A stretch of DNA of 64,000 nt from JAAGZL01 sp050290785 (GCA_050290785.1 JBNKIR010000001.1:62001-126000), one strand, 5' to 3'; shown: positions 8,712 through 17,914, counted from the first letter of the stretch. Numbers and translations: made by a program. The notes: generated by a model not told the origin, from the letters alone.

Positions 8712-9968
8712 ATGACGACCGAGATAATCGTACCGACCGTCGGTGAATCCATAACCGAGGCCACCGTACTCAAGTGGCTGAAGGCAGTGGGCGACACCGT
8801 CACCCAGGACGAGCCGCTGGTGGAACTGGAGACGGATAAGGTGACGGTAGAGGTGAATGCACCTGCTGCGGGTGTGCTGGAAAGCATCCTGGCGCCAGAA
8901 GAGACGGATGTAGAGATTGGTGCGATCCTGGGGACCATCGCGGAAGGTGCGGTGGCGGAAGGTACTACCCAGGCTGACACCGCAGGGGCCAAAGAGAAAG
9001 ATCCTGATACGGAAAAGGGTGAAGAACCGGCCATGGCGCCATCCGTAAGGCGTCTGGTGGAGGAGCACCATCTGGACCCGACAGCAATAGAGGCCACAGG
9101 AAAGGATGGACGCCTGACCAAGGGCGACATCCTGGCCAATATTCAATCCAACAAGGAGCGCATGAAGGGGCGAAGTCACGAATCGGAAAGTGAGAAAGGG
9201 TCTACCGCATCCAGGCCTGAACCGGCTTCTGCCCCATCGGCACAGATACCTCCTGCCGTGGCCGCACCCAGAGAGGAGAGGGTGCGGATGTCACGTTTGC
9301 GCAGGAGGGTGGCGGAGCGCCTCAAGGATGCCCAGAACACCGCAGCCATGCTCACCACCTTCAACGAGGTGGATATGACCGCAGCCATGGAGATGCGCAA
9401 AAGGTACAACGAGGCCTTCGAAAAGAGACATGGCGTGAAGATCGGCTATATGTCCATCTTCGCCAAGGCCTGTGTGGTGGCGCTGCAGGAGTACCCGGCC
9501 ATCAACGCCGAGATCAGTGGTGATGAGATCATATACAAGAACTACTACGACATCGGCATCGCGGTAGGTACGGAGCAGGGGCTGGTGGTGCCGGTGGTGC
9601 GTGATGTGGGCGGTATGAGCTTCGCCGGGATCGAACAGCAGATCCGTGACTACGGCATGCGCGCCCGTGATGGCCAGCTCTCCCTGGATGAACTCCAGGG
9701 CGGGACCTTTACCATCACCAACGGAGGGGTCTACGGTTCCATGATGTCCACCCCCATACTCAATGTCCCGCAATCGGGTATATTGGGTATGCACAACATC
9801 GTACAGCGGGCCATGGTGATGCCGGATGGCGGTATCGAAGCCAGACCCATGATGTATCTGGCCCTTACCTATGACCACAGGATAGTGGACGGCAGAGAGG
9901 CGGTGGGCTTCCTGGTACGGGTGAAGGAGTGCGTGGAAGATCCGCGCCGCATCATGCTGGATGCATAA
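8712..9968 (+). CDS. sucB: dihydrolipoamide succinyltransferase, E2 of 2-oxoglutarate dehydrogenase
   Basis: The 418-residue protein has the standard three-part layout. A lipoyl domain covers residues 1-76 with lipoylated Lys43 in ETDKV. The peripheral subunit-binding domain is near 107-145 (MAPSVRRLVEEHHLDP), flanked by flexible Ala/Pro/Glu-rich linkers. The catalytic acyltransferase domain runs from about 190 to the end, with the active-site HRIVDG motif at His389-Asp393. It transfers the succinyl group from E1 to CoA and forms the core of the complex. It lies 28 nt after sucA and 27 nt before lpd. Confidence 0.98.
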   Translation: MTTEIIVPTVGESITEATVLKWLKAVGDTVTQDEPLVELETDKVTVEVNAPAAGVLESILAPEETDVEIGAILGTIAEGAVAEGTTQADTAGAKEKDPDTEKGEEPAMAPSVRRLVEEHHLDPTAIEATGKDGRLTKGDILANIQSNKERMKGRSHESESEKGSTASRPEPASAPSAQIPPAVAAPREERVRMSRLRRRVAERLKDAQNTAAMLTTFNEVDMTAAMEMRKRYNEAFEKRHGVKIGYMSIFAKACVVALQEYPAINAEISGDEIIYKNYYDIGIAVGTEQGLVVPVVRDVGGMSFAGIEQQIRDYGMRARDGQLSLDELQGGTFTITNGGVYGSMMSTPILNVPQSGILGMHNIVQRAMVMPDGGIEARPMMYLALTYDHRIVDGREAVGFLVRVKECVEDPRRIMLDA

Positions 9969-9995
9969 CAAGACAAACAACTAAGGTAGATATTA

Positions 9996-11402
9996 ATGAG
10001 TGAAAGCAGTTTTGATCTGGTGGTGATCGGTGGCGGTCCCGGCGGATATGTAGCGGCCATCCGCGCCGCTCAGTTGGGTATGAGCGTGGCCTGCGTGGAA
10101 AGGCGCGGTACCCTGGGCGGCACCTGTCTCAATGTCGGCTGTATACCATCCAAGGCACTGTTGCAGTCGTCCCATCACTACGAGACCGCGAGCAAGGAGT
10201 TCGCCGCCCACGGCATCAAGACCACCGGTCTGGAAGTAGACCTGGAGACCATGCTTAACCGCAAGAACAAGGTGGTGGCTGATCTCACCAAGGGCATAGA
10301 GTTTCTGTTCAAGAAGAACAAGGTGACCTCCATCCAGGGCACCGCTGTCCTGGCCGGTGCCGGCAGGGTAGATGTAACCCTGTTGGACGGTGGTGATCAG
10401 CAGCTAAACGCGGCCAGCATCCTGATCGCCACCGGTTCTGCCGTGGCGCAGCTTCCAGGGATCGAGATAGATGAAGAGCGGATCATATCCAGTACCGGCG
10501 CGCTGTCTCTGAGTAGCGTTCCTTCCAAGATGATAGTGATCGGCGGTGGCGTGATCGGACTGGAGCTGGGCTCGGTGTGGCGGCGTCTGGGTGCCGAAGT
10601 GACAGTCGTGGAGTTCATGGACACCCTGCTGCCCGGGATGGATGGGGACATCTGTAAGCAGATGCAACGCAGTATGAAGAAGCAGAAGATGGATATCAGA
10701 CTGTCAACCAAGGTTACGGCCGCCGAGAAGAACGAGTCCGGCGTAACCCTCACCATTGAGTCGTCCAAAAAGGGTACAGAGACACTGGATGCGGATGTGG
10801 TGCTGGTGGCTGTAGGACGCATCCCCTACACCGAAGGTCTGGGTCTGGATGGTGTCGGTGTCGCCACCGACGACAAAGGCTTCATCCAGGTGGACGAAAA
10901 CTTTAAGACCAGCCTGGACGACGTCTATGCCATCGGAGATGTCATCGGCGGGGCCATGCTGGCCCACAAGGCGGAGGAGGAGGGTGTTGCCATCGCCGAA
11001 CTGCTGGCCGGCAAACCGGGACATGTGAACTATGCGACCATCCCCGGTGTGGTCTACACCTGGCCGGAGGCAGCGAGCGTGGGTCGTACCGAAGACGGAC
11101 TAAAGCGGGACGGCGTCTCTTATAGGGCGGGCAAGTTCGCCTTCAGCGCCAACTCACGGGCCCGGGCCAACGGCGATAGCGAGGGTTTTGTAAAGATCCT
11201 GGCCGATGCCGAGACCGATAAGGTGTTGGGTGTACATATAGTCGGGCCGGGTGCTGGCGAACTGATCGCCGAGGCGGTAAGCGTCATGGAGTTCGGCGGC
11301 TCTGCGGAGGATATTGCCCGCACCTGTCACGCCCACCCGTCCCTGAGCGAGGCGGTGAAGGAGGCGGCGCTGGACGTGGACGGCAGGGCGATACATGCTT
11401 AG
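9996..11402 (+). CDS. lpd: dihydrolipoyl dehydrogenase, E3
   Basis: The 468-residue flavoprotein reoxidises dihydrolipoyl groups with NAD+. It shows the N-terminal FAD-binding GGGPGG motif (residues 12-17), the redox-active disulfide GGTCLNVGCIPS (Cys44 and Cys49), the central NAD-binding GGGVIGLE motif, the second FAD motif with VYAIGDV, and the C-terminal catalytic HAHPSLSEA. Its place right after sucB indicates a dedicated E3, though it could also serve pyruvate dehydrogenase or glycine cleavage. A REP-type hairpin follows and may end the operon. Confidence 0.97.
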   Translation: MSESSFDLVVIGGGPGGYVAAIRAAQLGMSVACVERRGTLGGTCLNVGCIPSKALLQSSHHYETASKEFAAHGIKTTGLEVDLETMLNRKNKVVADLTKGIEFLFKKNKVTSIQGTAVLAGAGRVDVTLLDGGDQQLNAASILIATGSAVAQLPGIEIDEERIISSTGALSLSSVPSKMIVIGGGVIGLELGSVWRRLGAEVTVVEFMDTLLPGMDGDICKQMQRSMKKQKMDIRLSTKVTAAEKNESGVTLTIESSKKGTETLDADVVLVAVGRIPYTEGLGLDGVGVATDDKGFIQVDENFKTSLDDVYAIGDVIGGAMLAHKAEEEGVAIAELLAGKPGHVNYATIPGVVYTWPEAASVGRTEDGLKRDGVSYRAGKFAFSANSRARANGDSEGFVKILADAETDKVLGVHIVGPGAGELIAEAVSVMEFGGSAEDIARTCHAHPSLSEAVKEAALDVDGRAIHA

Positions 11403-11414
11403 AAGGGCTGTGTG

Positions 11415-11476
11415 GTAGCCCGCTCCTGCTGGCGATAACCGTGCATAATCTATCGCCCAGAGGACTGGGCTCTGAC
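11415..11476. repeat. REP-type inverted pair (REPIN-like), copy 2
   Basis: A second pair related to 1261-1321 lies just after lpd. The right unit (11451-11476, minus) has the perfect stem GCCCAG/CTGGGC with the same AGGA loop; copy 1 has GCCCAC/GTGGGC there, so the stem changes are compensatory. The left unit begins GTAGCCC and is more diverged. It may also serve as the terminator of sucAB-lpd. Confidence 0.65.
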
Positions 11477-11568
11477 CCACAGGGATGTGGGGAATGCACA
11501 TGGATTGCCAGGAGCAATCAGTGCCTACAATATGAATCAGAAGATATTAATAATGTTAAGGAACTAGT

Positions 11569-11964
11569 ATGAAACAAACCCTGGCAGTCATCTTCCCCGG
11601 TGGGAAAAAGGTAGATGTCGATCTGGAAGGTGTAAAGATTGAGACGGACCAGTCCCCGGCGCACGGCGGAGCAGGATCGGCCCCGGAACCGTTCGCCCTT
11701 TTTCTGGCATCCCTGGCCAGTTGCGCCGGCATATTCGCCCTGGGTTTCTGTCAATCGAGAGAGCTGCCTACCGAAGGTCTGGCCATCGATATGGAGTGGG
11801 AGAACGAGGACCAGCCACCGTTCGCCGCCAAGGTGATATTCCGTGTCACCTTGCCAAAAGACTTCCCGGAAAAGTATCGTCCCAGCATCATCAGATCCAT
11901 CGAGAAGTGCAAGGTGAAGTACTACATAAATAATCCGCCGGAATTTAGTATTGAGGTGGGGTGA
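11569..11964 (+). CDS. OsmC/Ohr-family protein
   Basis: The 131-residue protein fits the OsmC fold. It has an EPFALFLASLASCAGIFAL segment carrying the first conserved cysteine at the N-terminus of the long central helix, and a second cysteine in RSIEKCKVKYY. In this family two cysteines act as a thiol peroxidase centre that reduces organic hydroperoxides; some relatives instead have unknown roles. The subtype cannot be fixed here. It stands alone behind the lpd-linked repeat. Confidence 0.85.
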   Translation: MKQTLAVIFPGGKKVDVDLEGVKIETDQSPAHGGAGSAPEPFALFLASLASCAGIFALGFCQSRELPTEGLAIDMEWENEDQPPFAAKVIFRVTLPKDFPEKYRPSIIRSIEKCKVKYYINNPPEFSIEVG

Positions 11965-12273
11965 AGCTACATCGTCATCTCGCAACTTGATCGTGCCAGT
12001 AGGAGTTCTGTAAAAAGCAAGCCGCAAATAAACGCCAATAACCGAGAATGAACGCAAAATTAGTTGATCCTATTCTTAATGGGAGAGGACCAGGGATAAG
12101 GAGATATTCTAGTAAGTTCCGTCATCGTCATACCCGCGAAGGCGGGTATCCAGGAATCATACCCTATCTGCGTAAGGAAGAAGGGTTGGGGATGAGAAAA
12201 GTTCTGGAAAATTTCTGGGGACACAACACATAATTCTTCCAGTTAAACTATTTTTATCCAACAAGGCCAAACC
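11965..12273. other. intergenic stretch with a dispersed-repeat hairpin
   Basis: This 309-bp stretch between the OsmC-family and YciI-like genes holds no gene I can support. Its one recognisable element is the hairpin at 12130-12149. A short open frame across it translates the repeat as HTREGGYPG, the usual spurious product of this repeat type. Confidence 0.6.
12130..12149. repeat. dispersed-type hairpin repeat, CCCGC-gaag-GCGGG
   Basis: ATACCCGC and GCGGGTAT form a perfect 8-bp stem with a GAAG loop, preceded by CGTC and followed by CCAGG. This matches the widespread proteobacterial small repeat of the form CGTCATNCCCGCGNANGCGGGNATCCAG. It occurs once in this window. Confidence 0.7.
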
Positions 12274-12561
12274 ATGTTCATAGTATCTTTAACCTATAAG
12301 GCCGATCTCGAAGAGGTCGATAAACATCTGGATGCCCATGTGGAGTATCTCAAGCAGGAGTACGCTGCAGGGTCCTTCATCGCCTCGGGCAGGAAGGTGC
12401 CCAGGACCGGCGGTGTGATTTTGTCAGCTGTTAGTAGCAGGGATGAACTGGAGGCAATCCTGGCACGGGACCCGTTTAACCTGGCGGGAGTAGCGGATTA
12501 CGCTATCATAGAGTTTGTTCCCAGCATGGTGGCGTATGGCTACGAGCTTTTGCAGCAATAG
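12274..12561 (+). CDS. YciI-like protein
   Basis: The 95-residue protein has the YciI (dimeric alpha/beta barrel) pattern: MFIVSLTYKADLEEVDKHLDAHVEYL at the start, with the conserved His near residue 22, and later ARDPFNLAGVADYAIIEF containing the conserved Asp-Pro-Phe. YciI proteins are small stand-alone proteins of mostly unknown biochemical role, with some relatives acting as dehydrochlorinase-like or sensor domains. It has no clear operon partner; the next gene starts 60 nt later. Confidence 0.85.
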   Translation: MFIVSLTYKADLEEVDKHLDAHVEYLKQEYAAGSFIASGRKVPRTGGVILSAVSSRDELEAILARDPFNLAGVADYAIIEFVPSMVAYGYELLQQ

Positions 12562-12620
12562 CATGCTATAAAGATGCAAACAGTTGTACACAATCAGGGA
12601 TCATTTTTGAGGGATAAAAA

Positions 12621-13208
12621 ATCAAATACCTCTGGCTAACAATCTATTTCACAATCCTGATCTGGTCCGGCATCAACCCCAAAGACCAATTCACATGGTT
12701 CCTGGAGGTGGTGCCTGCGCTTATCGGAATTGTCCTGATCGTTGCCACCTACAGGTCATTCCGGCTGACTCCACTGTTGTATTTCTTCATCCTGATGCAC
12801 TGTCTCATTCTGATGGTGGGCGGCCACTATACCTATGCCGAGGTGCCGCTGTTCGACCACCTGTTCGGCGCGGTAAGGAATAACTATGACAAGGTGGGGC
12901 ATTTCGCCCAGGGGTTTGTGCCTGCACTGTTGGCCAGGGAGATATTGATCCGCAAGGGCGTGGTAAACGGAGATATGTGGCGCAACCTGTTTATCATATC
13001 CATTTGCCTGGCCTTCAGCGCTTTCTATGAACTGATAGAGTGGTGGGTGGCGTTGGCATCCGGCGAAGATGCCGAGGCATTTCTGGGGACGCAGGGCTAT
13101 GTATGGGATACCCAGTCGGATATGTTTCTGGCTCTGATCGGGGCGATCTGTTGCCTGTTGATTCTATCCAGGGTGCATGACAATCAGCTCAGAAGAGTAA
13201 CGACCTAG
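12621..13208 (+). CDS. DUF2238 / YjdF-family inner-membrane protein, probable AUC start
   Basis: The family sequence is visible well before the first conventional start codon. Codons from 12621 read (I)KYLWLTIYFTILIWSGINP and continue KDQFTWFLEVVPA, which is the typical DUF2238 N-terminus. No ATG, GTG or TTG occurs in frame between the stop at 12615 and GTG at 12708. A GAGGGA ribosome binding site at 12609-12614 is 6 nt before ATC 12621, so AUC initiation is the simplest reading (195 residues). Several membrane segments follow, with the family motifs FDHLFGAVRNNYDKVGHFAQGF and FYELIEWW, then a QGYVWDTQSDM loop. Function is unknown. A sequencing error turning ATG into ATC is the main alternative. 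Confidence 0.8.
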   Translation: MKYLWLTIYFTILIWSGINPKDQFTWFLEVVPALIGIVLIVATYRSFRLTPLLYFFILMHCLILMVGGHYTYAEVPLFDHLFGAVRNNYDKVGHFAQGFVPALLAREILIRKGVVNGDMWRNLFIISICLAFSAFYELIEWWVALASGEDAEAFLGTQGYVWDTQSDMFLALIGAICCLLILSRVHDNQLRRVTT

Positions 13209-13219
13209 GTCAATAGGAT

Positions 13220-14182
13220 ATGACTATGCCAACCACACGCAACCAACTAATAGAACTCATCGAGCAGGGACGTATTCCTTCAGATAAGATCGATGCCGCA
13301 GTTGCTGCGGTAGAGATATTTCCCGACGGCAAAGGGTGGCTGAGTTTTATCGATCGCCTTCTGATGTGGATCGGCGGCCTGGCGCTTGCCTTTTCCGCCA
13401 TGTTCTTTATCGCCTATAACTGGGATGAGCTGGGACGGTTTACCAAATTCGGCATGGTGGAGGCACTGGTCATCCTGGCTGTATTGGCCTATTGGAAACT
13501 GGACGAGGATAAGGTTGCCGCCAAGGTGGCACTGCTTATGGCCAGCATCTTTCTAGGTGTTCTGCTGGCACTGTACGGACAGACCTATCAGACCGGGGCA
13601 GACCCCTGGCAACTGTTCTTTAACTGGGCACTGTTGATGCTGCCCTGGGCCGTCATCGGACGCTTTCCGGTCATCTGGATTCTGTGGCTTTCCCTGCTCA
13701 ATATCACCGCCATGCTCTATGCCTCTACATTCCTGTTTAGGTTTTTTCCGAATGCTGACCCAGTATGGCTTCTGTTCGCCCTTAATAGCACTGCGTTGGT
13801 TGTCTGGGAGTTGTTGAGCAACAGGTGGTCCTGGCTGGCGGAACGCTGGGCCGTTCGTCTCTTGGCGGTCGGAAGTGGTCTGTCCATTACCTGGTTGAGC
13901 ATATTTGCGATCTTTGAAAGTCATGCCGGTATGTTGCCTGGGTTGATATGGCCTATCTGGATGCTCTGTATGTATTTTGGTTATAGGAAGATCAGGCAGG
14001 ACCTGTTCATGCTTGCCGGTACGGCCCTGTCCGGTATCGTCGTGATCATATGTTTCGTTGGCAAACAGATACTGCACGACATGGAAGCTGGAGGCTTTTT
14101 TATCCTTGCCATAATGATAATCGGCATGGGGACGGGAGCTGCCATATGGTTGCGTAACCTACATCGGGAGTTTCAATCATGA
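13220..14182 (+). CDS. DUF2157-domain membrane protein
   Basis: The 320-residue protein starts with a short soluble region (LIELIEQGRIPSDKIDAAVA) followed by about eight hydrophobic segments from residue 45 on, including GGLALAFSAMFFIAYNWDELGRFTKF, the usual DUF2157 signature. Function is not known. It is 11 nt after the DUF2238 gene and overlaps the DUF4401 gene by 4 nt. DUF2157, DUF4401 and GDYXXLXY proteins commonly occur together, which suggests one membrane assembly. Confidence 0.88.
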   Translation: MTMPTTRNQLIELIEQGRIPSDKIDAAVAAVEIFPDGKGWLSFIDRLLMWIGGLALAFSAMFFIAYNWDELGRFTKFGMVEALVILAVLAYWKLDEDKVAAKVALLMASIFLGVLLALYGQTYQTGADPWQLFFNWALLMLPWAVIGRFPVIWILWLSLLNITAMLYASTFLFRFFPNADPVWLLFALNSTALVVWELLSNRWSWLAERWAVRLLAVGSGLSITWLSIFAIFESHAGMLPGLIWPIWMLCMYFGYRKIRQDLFMLAGTALSGIVVIICFVGKQILHDMEAGGFFILAIMIIGMGTGAAIWLRNLHREFQS

Positions 14183-15246
14183 ACATAGAGGGCACAAAGG
14201 TATGGGATATATTACTCCGGAACGGCATAGTTCAAGGGGAGGTGCCGGCATCTGATGAGCTCATAGAGTCTCCCTGGTATATAAAGGTGCTACTTGCCAT
14301 CTCCGGTTGGCTTGCATCACTGTTTCTGCTGGGTTTTCTGGGTGTCGGGTTCGAGCTTATCTTTCGTAACGCAGCCGCGTCGGTGATAGTTGGATCTATC
14401 CTGATTGGAGTCGCCTTTGCATTGTTGCGCATGCCTAAGAACGAGTTCTATGAACACGTGGCCCTGGCGGTGAGTCTGGCCGGTCAGGCCCTTATCGTCT
14501 GGGCAATCTTTGATAACACCCATAAAGAGACCAGTTGGATATTGACCTGCATATTCCAGTTGCTGTTGGCACTGGTAATGCCCAATTTTATCCATCGGGT
14601 ATTTTCATCGTTCTTTGCCGCATCCAGCCTCTCGCCGGCACTGGCCATGTCAGGTTTTCCGTATATATCCGGCAGCGTGATTATGTTTGCAGCGGCATGG
14701 TTGTGGCTGCATGAATTCAACTATAAACATCATATGTCCAGGCAGAGGGCTATTGGTTACGGCCTGGTGCTTGCGTTGATTCAGATAAAGGGATCGGCCC
14801 TATATCGCTACAGCCTGATTGGACTGTTTGGAACAGATCGCAAGATAAATGTTTTGGTGCAACCCTGGGTGGGAGAGGTACTGGCCGGCGCGGTTACTCT
14901 CTATGTTGTCTGGCATATCCTGCGCCGACTCGGACAGGGTATGTCCAGTCCAACAGCCATTGTGGCTATGATGGGTACGGTCTTGCTGTCTGCAGCCTCT
15001 ATGGAGGCGCACGGTATTACTGCGGGCATGCTGGTTTTGTTGCTGGGTTTCGCCGGGAGTAACCTGGTGTTGATGGGGCTGGGTGTCACCTCGCTGCTCT
15101 TCTTCATCTCTTCCTATTATTACCAACTGCACGCCACGCTCCTGGATAAATCCATAACCCTGCTGATGGTCGGCCTGGTCTTGCTGGCTGCGCGCTGGTT
15201 GTTGTTGCGCATGATGCCAAAGGATAGGGAGGTGCAGCATGGCTAG
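14179..15246 (+). CDS. DUF4401-domain membrane protein
   Basis: The 355-residue protein has a short cytoplasmic lead and roughly ten membrane segments, beginning near residue 32 (YIKVLLAISGWLASLFLLGFLGVGFELIF). The order and neighbours match the DUF4401 family, which is found beside DUF2157 and GDYXXLXY genes. It overlaps the upstream gene by 4 nt and the downstream gene by 8 nt, so the three are expressed as one unit. No enzymatic motif is visible and the role is unknown. Confidence 0.85.
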   Translation: MNIEGTKVWDILLRNGIVQGEVPASDELIESPWYIKVLLAISGWLASLFLLGFLGVGFELIFRNAAASVIVGSILIGVAFALLRMPKNEFYEHVALAVSLAGQALIVWAIFDNTHKETSWILTCIFQLLLALVMPNFIHRVFSSFFAASSLSPALAMSGFPYISGSVIMFAAAWLWLHEFNYKHHMSRQRAIGYGLVLALIQIKGSALYRYSLIGLFGTDRKINVLVQPWVGEVLAGAVTLYVVWHILRRLGQGMSSPTAIVAMMGTVLLSAASMEAHGITAGMLVLLLGFAGSNLVLMGLGVTSLLFFISSYYYQLHATLLDKSITLLMVGLVLLAARWLLLRMMPKDREVQHG

Positions 15247-15784
15247 GATCATTGCACTGGTATCACTGGTATTCGTGCTTGGGTTGGTCAACTGGTCGAT
15301 CATGAAAAAAGAGGACCATCTGGCTAATGGCAGGGTGGTATATATGGAACTGGCGCCTGTGGATCCGCGTTCACTCATGCAGGGCGATTATATGGCCCTG
15401 CGATTTCAGATTGGTGCCAAGATCTATGCTGCATTGCCAAAAAGCAAGGTATATAGAGGTTGGAGACAAAATGTTGCCACTTCTGATGACGGCTATGTGA
15501 TCGTGAAGCTGGATGAGAACAATGTTGCATCTTATCAGGCCATACACGCGGGTCAGTCCCTGGCCGATGATGAGATATTGATGCGTTACCGGGTAAGAGG
15601 TGGATCAGTCAGATTTGCCACCAACGCATTTTTCTTTCAGGAAGGAGATGCGGAAGTCTATCAACCGGCGCGTTATGGTCAGTTCAGGGTGGATGCGGAT
15701 GGTGAACTGCTATTGGCCGCCATGTATGACAAGGACCTGAAAAAACTGGAGCCGAAGGACGATCACTCCAGGCAGGGGCAATAA
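15239..15784 (+). CDS. GDYXXLXY-motif protein
   Basis: The 181-residue protein has one N-terminal membrane segment (about residues 3-20) and an extracytoplasmic domain with the name-giving motif GDYMALRF near residue 50, in the context PVDPRSLMQGDYM. It is the third member of the DUF2157-DUF4401-GDYXXLXY set. The motif's last position is Phe instead of Tyr. A role in a membrane complex is inferred from the conserved gene order; no biochemical function is established. Confidence 0.88.
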   Translation: MARIIALVSLVFVLGLVNWSIMKKEDHLANGRVVYMELAPVDPRSLMQGDYMALRFQIGAKIYAALPKSKVYRGWRQNVATSDDGYVIVKLDENNVASYQAIHAGQSLADDEILMRYRVRGGSVRFATNAFFFQEGDAEVYQPARYGQFRVDADGELLLAAMYDKDLKKLEPKDDHSRQGQ

Positions 15785-15811
15785 CTGGATCGTGAATATA
15801 CAGTACTTTGA

Positions 15812-16990
15812 TTAGTGCCTAAACTGGTCCACCAGCCCTTTTAGTTTTCCCGCCTGGGTATTCAGATCACGAGTTAAAGACACAATCTGTTCGGAACCTG
15901 CTGACATCTGACTGCTGTCCGCGTTGATTGATTGTACGTGCCGGTTTACGTCATTCACCATCGAGTGTTGGAAGGATGCGGTTTCGGCAAATGAGCGATT
16001 ACGTTCTGATATGCTCCTGATGTCTCCTGAGATCTCGGCCAATAGCTCGGCGGTGTGCTCGAACTTCATTTCAGTACTCTCAGCCTGGGAACGTGCTCCT
16101 TCCATGGCCTGGACCGCATCTCCCGATCCTTGCTGCAGTTCGCTGATTATTGCCGCAATCTCTCCAGTGGATTGCTGGGTGCGCGTTGCCAGGGTACGCA
16201 CTTCGTCTGCTACCACGGCAAAGCCGCGCCCCTGTTCACCGGCACGGGCTGCCTCTATGGCTGCGTTCAGGGCCAATAGATTGGTCTGTTCGGCTATATT
16301 CCGTATGACATCCAGGACACTGCCGATACTGTCGTTTTTCTCCTCCAGTTCACTGATCACCTGAGATGCGTGGTTAATGCTGATGGAGAGGGTGGATATG
16401 GATCCGATCGCCTCGGTGGCTATCAGGGCGCCTTCACGTGCCTTGCTGTCGGCGTCCTCAGTAAGGGAGGCGTTCTCAGATGCAGACTCCGCGATCTGCT
16501 GTACGGTATCACTTAGTTCATTGATGGTTCGCGCCACGTGATCTGTTTCAGCGGTCTGCCGAGAGGCGGATTCCATTCCCGCATCACATACGGTTGCCAA
16601 CTGCTTGGATCTATCTCCCAGTTGTGTGGCGGATGCCCCGATCTCTTTGATCATTCCACGCAGATTGCTGGTCATCAGGTTAAAACTGGAAATGATCTCG
16701 CCTACCAGATCATCACTCCTGATTGTACATTCATGCGATATGTCCCTGTTGCTGATGGCATGGGCCACGTCAGAGATCCTTCTCAGTCGCCGTAGCAGTA
16801 TCTGCTTGCATAGCAGGTAGTTCACGACTCCTATGGAGAGACCTGCCACGATACAGCCTATGGTGAACCATGTTTTAGCCCCTGGGTGCCAGTCAACGAA
16901 GATGTTTGCATAAAACGGGAAGATCAGACCCATCAAAAGGCCAAAGGCTAGATACGAGAAAAATAGATTTCTCAATATACTCGGCTTCAT
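15812..16990 (-). CDS. methyl-accepting chemotaxis protein without a periplasmic sensor domain
   Basis: The 392-residue protein has two membrane helices (about residues 9-33 and 41-66) separated by only about eight residues, so no ligand-binding domain faces the periplasm. A HAMP-like linker follows and then a full signalling domain with the highly conserved hairpin tip RNIAEQTNLLALNAAIEAARAG near residue 240. It should control a CheA kinase, sensing perhaps through the membrane or a partner protein. There is no C-terminal NWETF-type CheR tether. No che genes are nearby. Confidence 0.93.
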   Translation of the reverse strand: MKPSILRNLFFSYLAFGLLMGLIFPFYANIFVDWHPGAKTWFTIGCIVAGLSIGVVNYLLCKQILLRRLRRISDVAHAISNRDISHECTIRSDDLVGEIISSFNLMTSNLRGMIKEIGASATQLGDRSKQLATVCDAGMESASRQTAETDHVARTINELSDTVQQIAESASENASLTEDADSKAREGALIATEAIGSISTLSISINHASQVISELEEKNDSIGSVLDVIRNIAEQTNLLALNAAIEAARAGEQGRGFAVVADEVRTLATRTQQSTGEIAAIISELQQGSGDAVQAMEGARSQAESTEMKFEHTAELLAEISGDIRSISERNRSFAETASFQHSMVNDVNRHVQSINADSSQMSAGSEQIVSLTRDLNTQAGKLKGLVDQFRH

Positions 16991-17182
16991 TGTTCTTGTG
17001 TCTCCTTAGGGAGTTGCAAATGCCACACGTTTCCATTTTTGTCAGCGATTATTACGATTATTATTAAACGCCGTTTGTGGAATCGGGTTACTTACTTAGT
17101 GTTTTCGGTTGGAGAAGGAAAAACTTTAGCTTTATATAAGGGGATATCGCTTAGGCCTGAGGTTTACAGCGCCCATTAGATA

Positions 17183-17779
17183 ATGGATGATAACGATTGG
17201 TTAAGAAATGGATGGCAAATGAGATTCAAAGGCGTTCACCACGTAGAATTTTCCGTCATGGACTATGAGAACTCGGTCGAGTTCTACGACCGCATGTTCG
17301 GATGGTTGGGTTATAAGAGCTTCTGGACCCTGGATATCGGTTACCGCTCAACCTATTACATGGCGCGATTCCCGCTACCACACAGCTATATCGGTATCCA
17401 GCCGGCAAAGCAGGGAGACAGGCTGAATCATGAAGAGCACTCCACCGGCATACACCATATCGCTTTATGGGCGCGCAGCAGGAAGGAGGTGGATGCGTTC
17501 TACCGGGAGTTCCTCCTCAAGGAGGATGTGGTTGTAACGGAGAGCCCGGCCGCATATCCAATCTATGCACCTGGATATTATGCCGTATTTTTTGTCGATC
17601 CTACCGGCATTCGCTGGGAACTGGCATACACACCGCGCATACCCATGCCGTGGGATATCCTTAAATCACTAAGGTCAGCCAAAGAGTTGCAGAGACAGCA
17701 CCAGGAATGGAAGCGGCATCCGGCTAAAGAGATGATGCGTACTCTTCCTACGAGAGGAGATCTGGATAATAGGCACTAG
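17183..17779 (+). CDS. VOC-superfamily (glyoxalase/dioxygenase-like) protein
   Basis: The 198-residue protein holds a vicinal-oxygen-chelate domain. GVHHVEFSVMDYENSVEFYDRMFGWLGY carries the first metal-site histidine, HIALWARSRKEVDAFYREFL the second, and the VDPTGIRWELAY strand carries the glutamate, giving a plausible H/H/E metal site. Members include glyoxalases, fosfomycin-resistance enzymes and dioxygenases; the reaction is not predictable here. A basic C-terminal tail of about 45 residues is extra. An internal ATG at 17219 would start right at the domain and is an alternative start. Confidence 0.85.
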   Translation: MDDNDWLRNGWQMRFKGVHHVEFSVMDYENSVEFYDRMFGWLGYKSFWTLDIGYRSTYYMARFPLPHSYIGIQPAKQGDRLNHEEHSTGIHHIALWARSRKEVDAFYREFLLKEDVVVTESPAAYPIYAPGYYAVFFVDPTGIRWELAYTPRIPMPWDILKSLRSAKELQRQHQEWKRHPAKEMMRTLPTRGDLDNRH

Positions 17780-17914
17780 AAGTTGTTTTCACTACCTATC
17801 TGGTACTGAATCCAGAGACAGATGGAACAGAGACTCCTATTCTTTCAGCTCCATCGTTCTGATATGGGTGGCACGTCTGCTGCCATCGTGATCTATGATT
17901 AGGTATTGGATTGC

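Noticed and set aside
12048..12233. 61-codon open frame over the dispersed repeat
   Set aside because: It contains HTREGGYPG, the usual translation of this repeat, and no family sequence or ribosome binding site.
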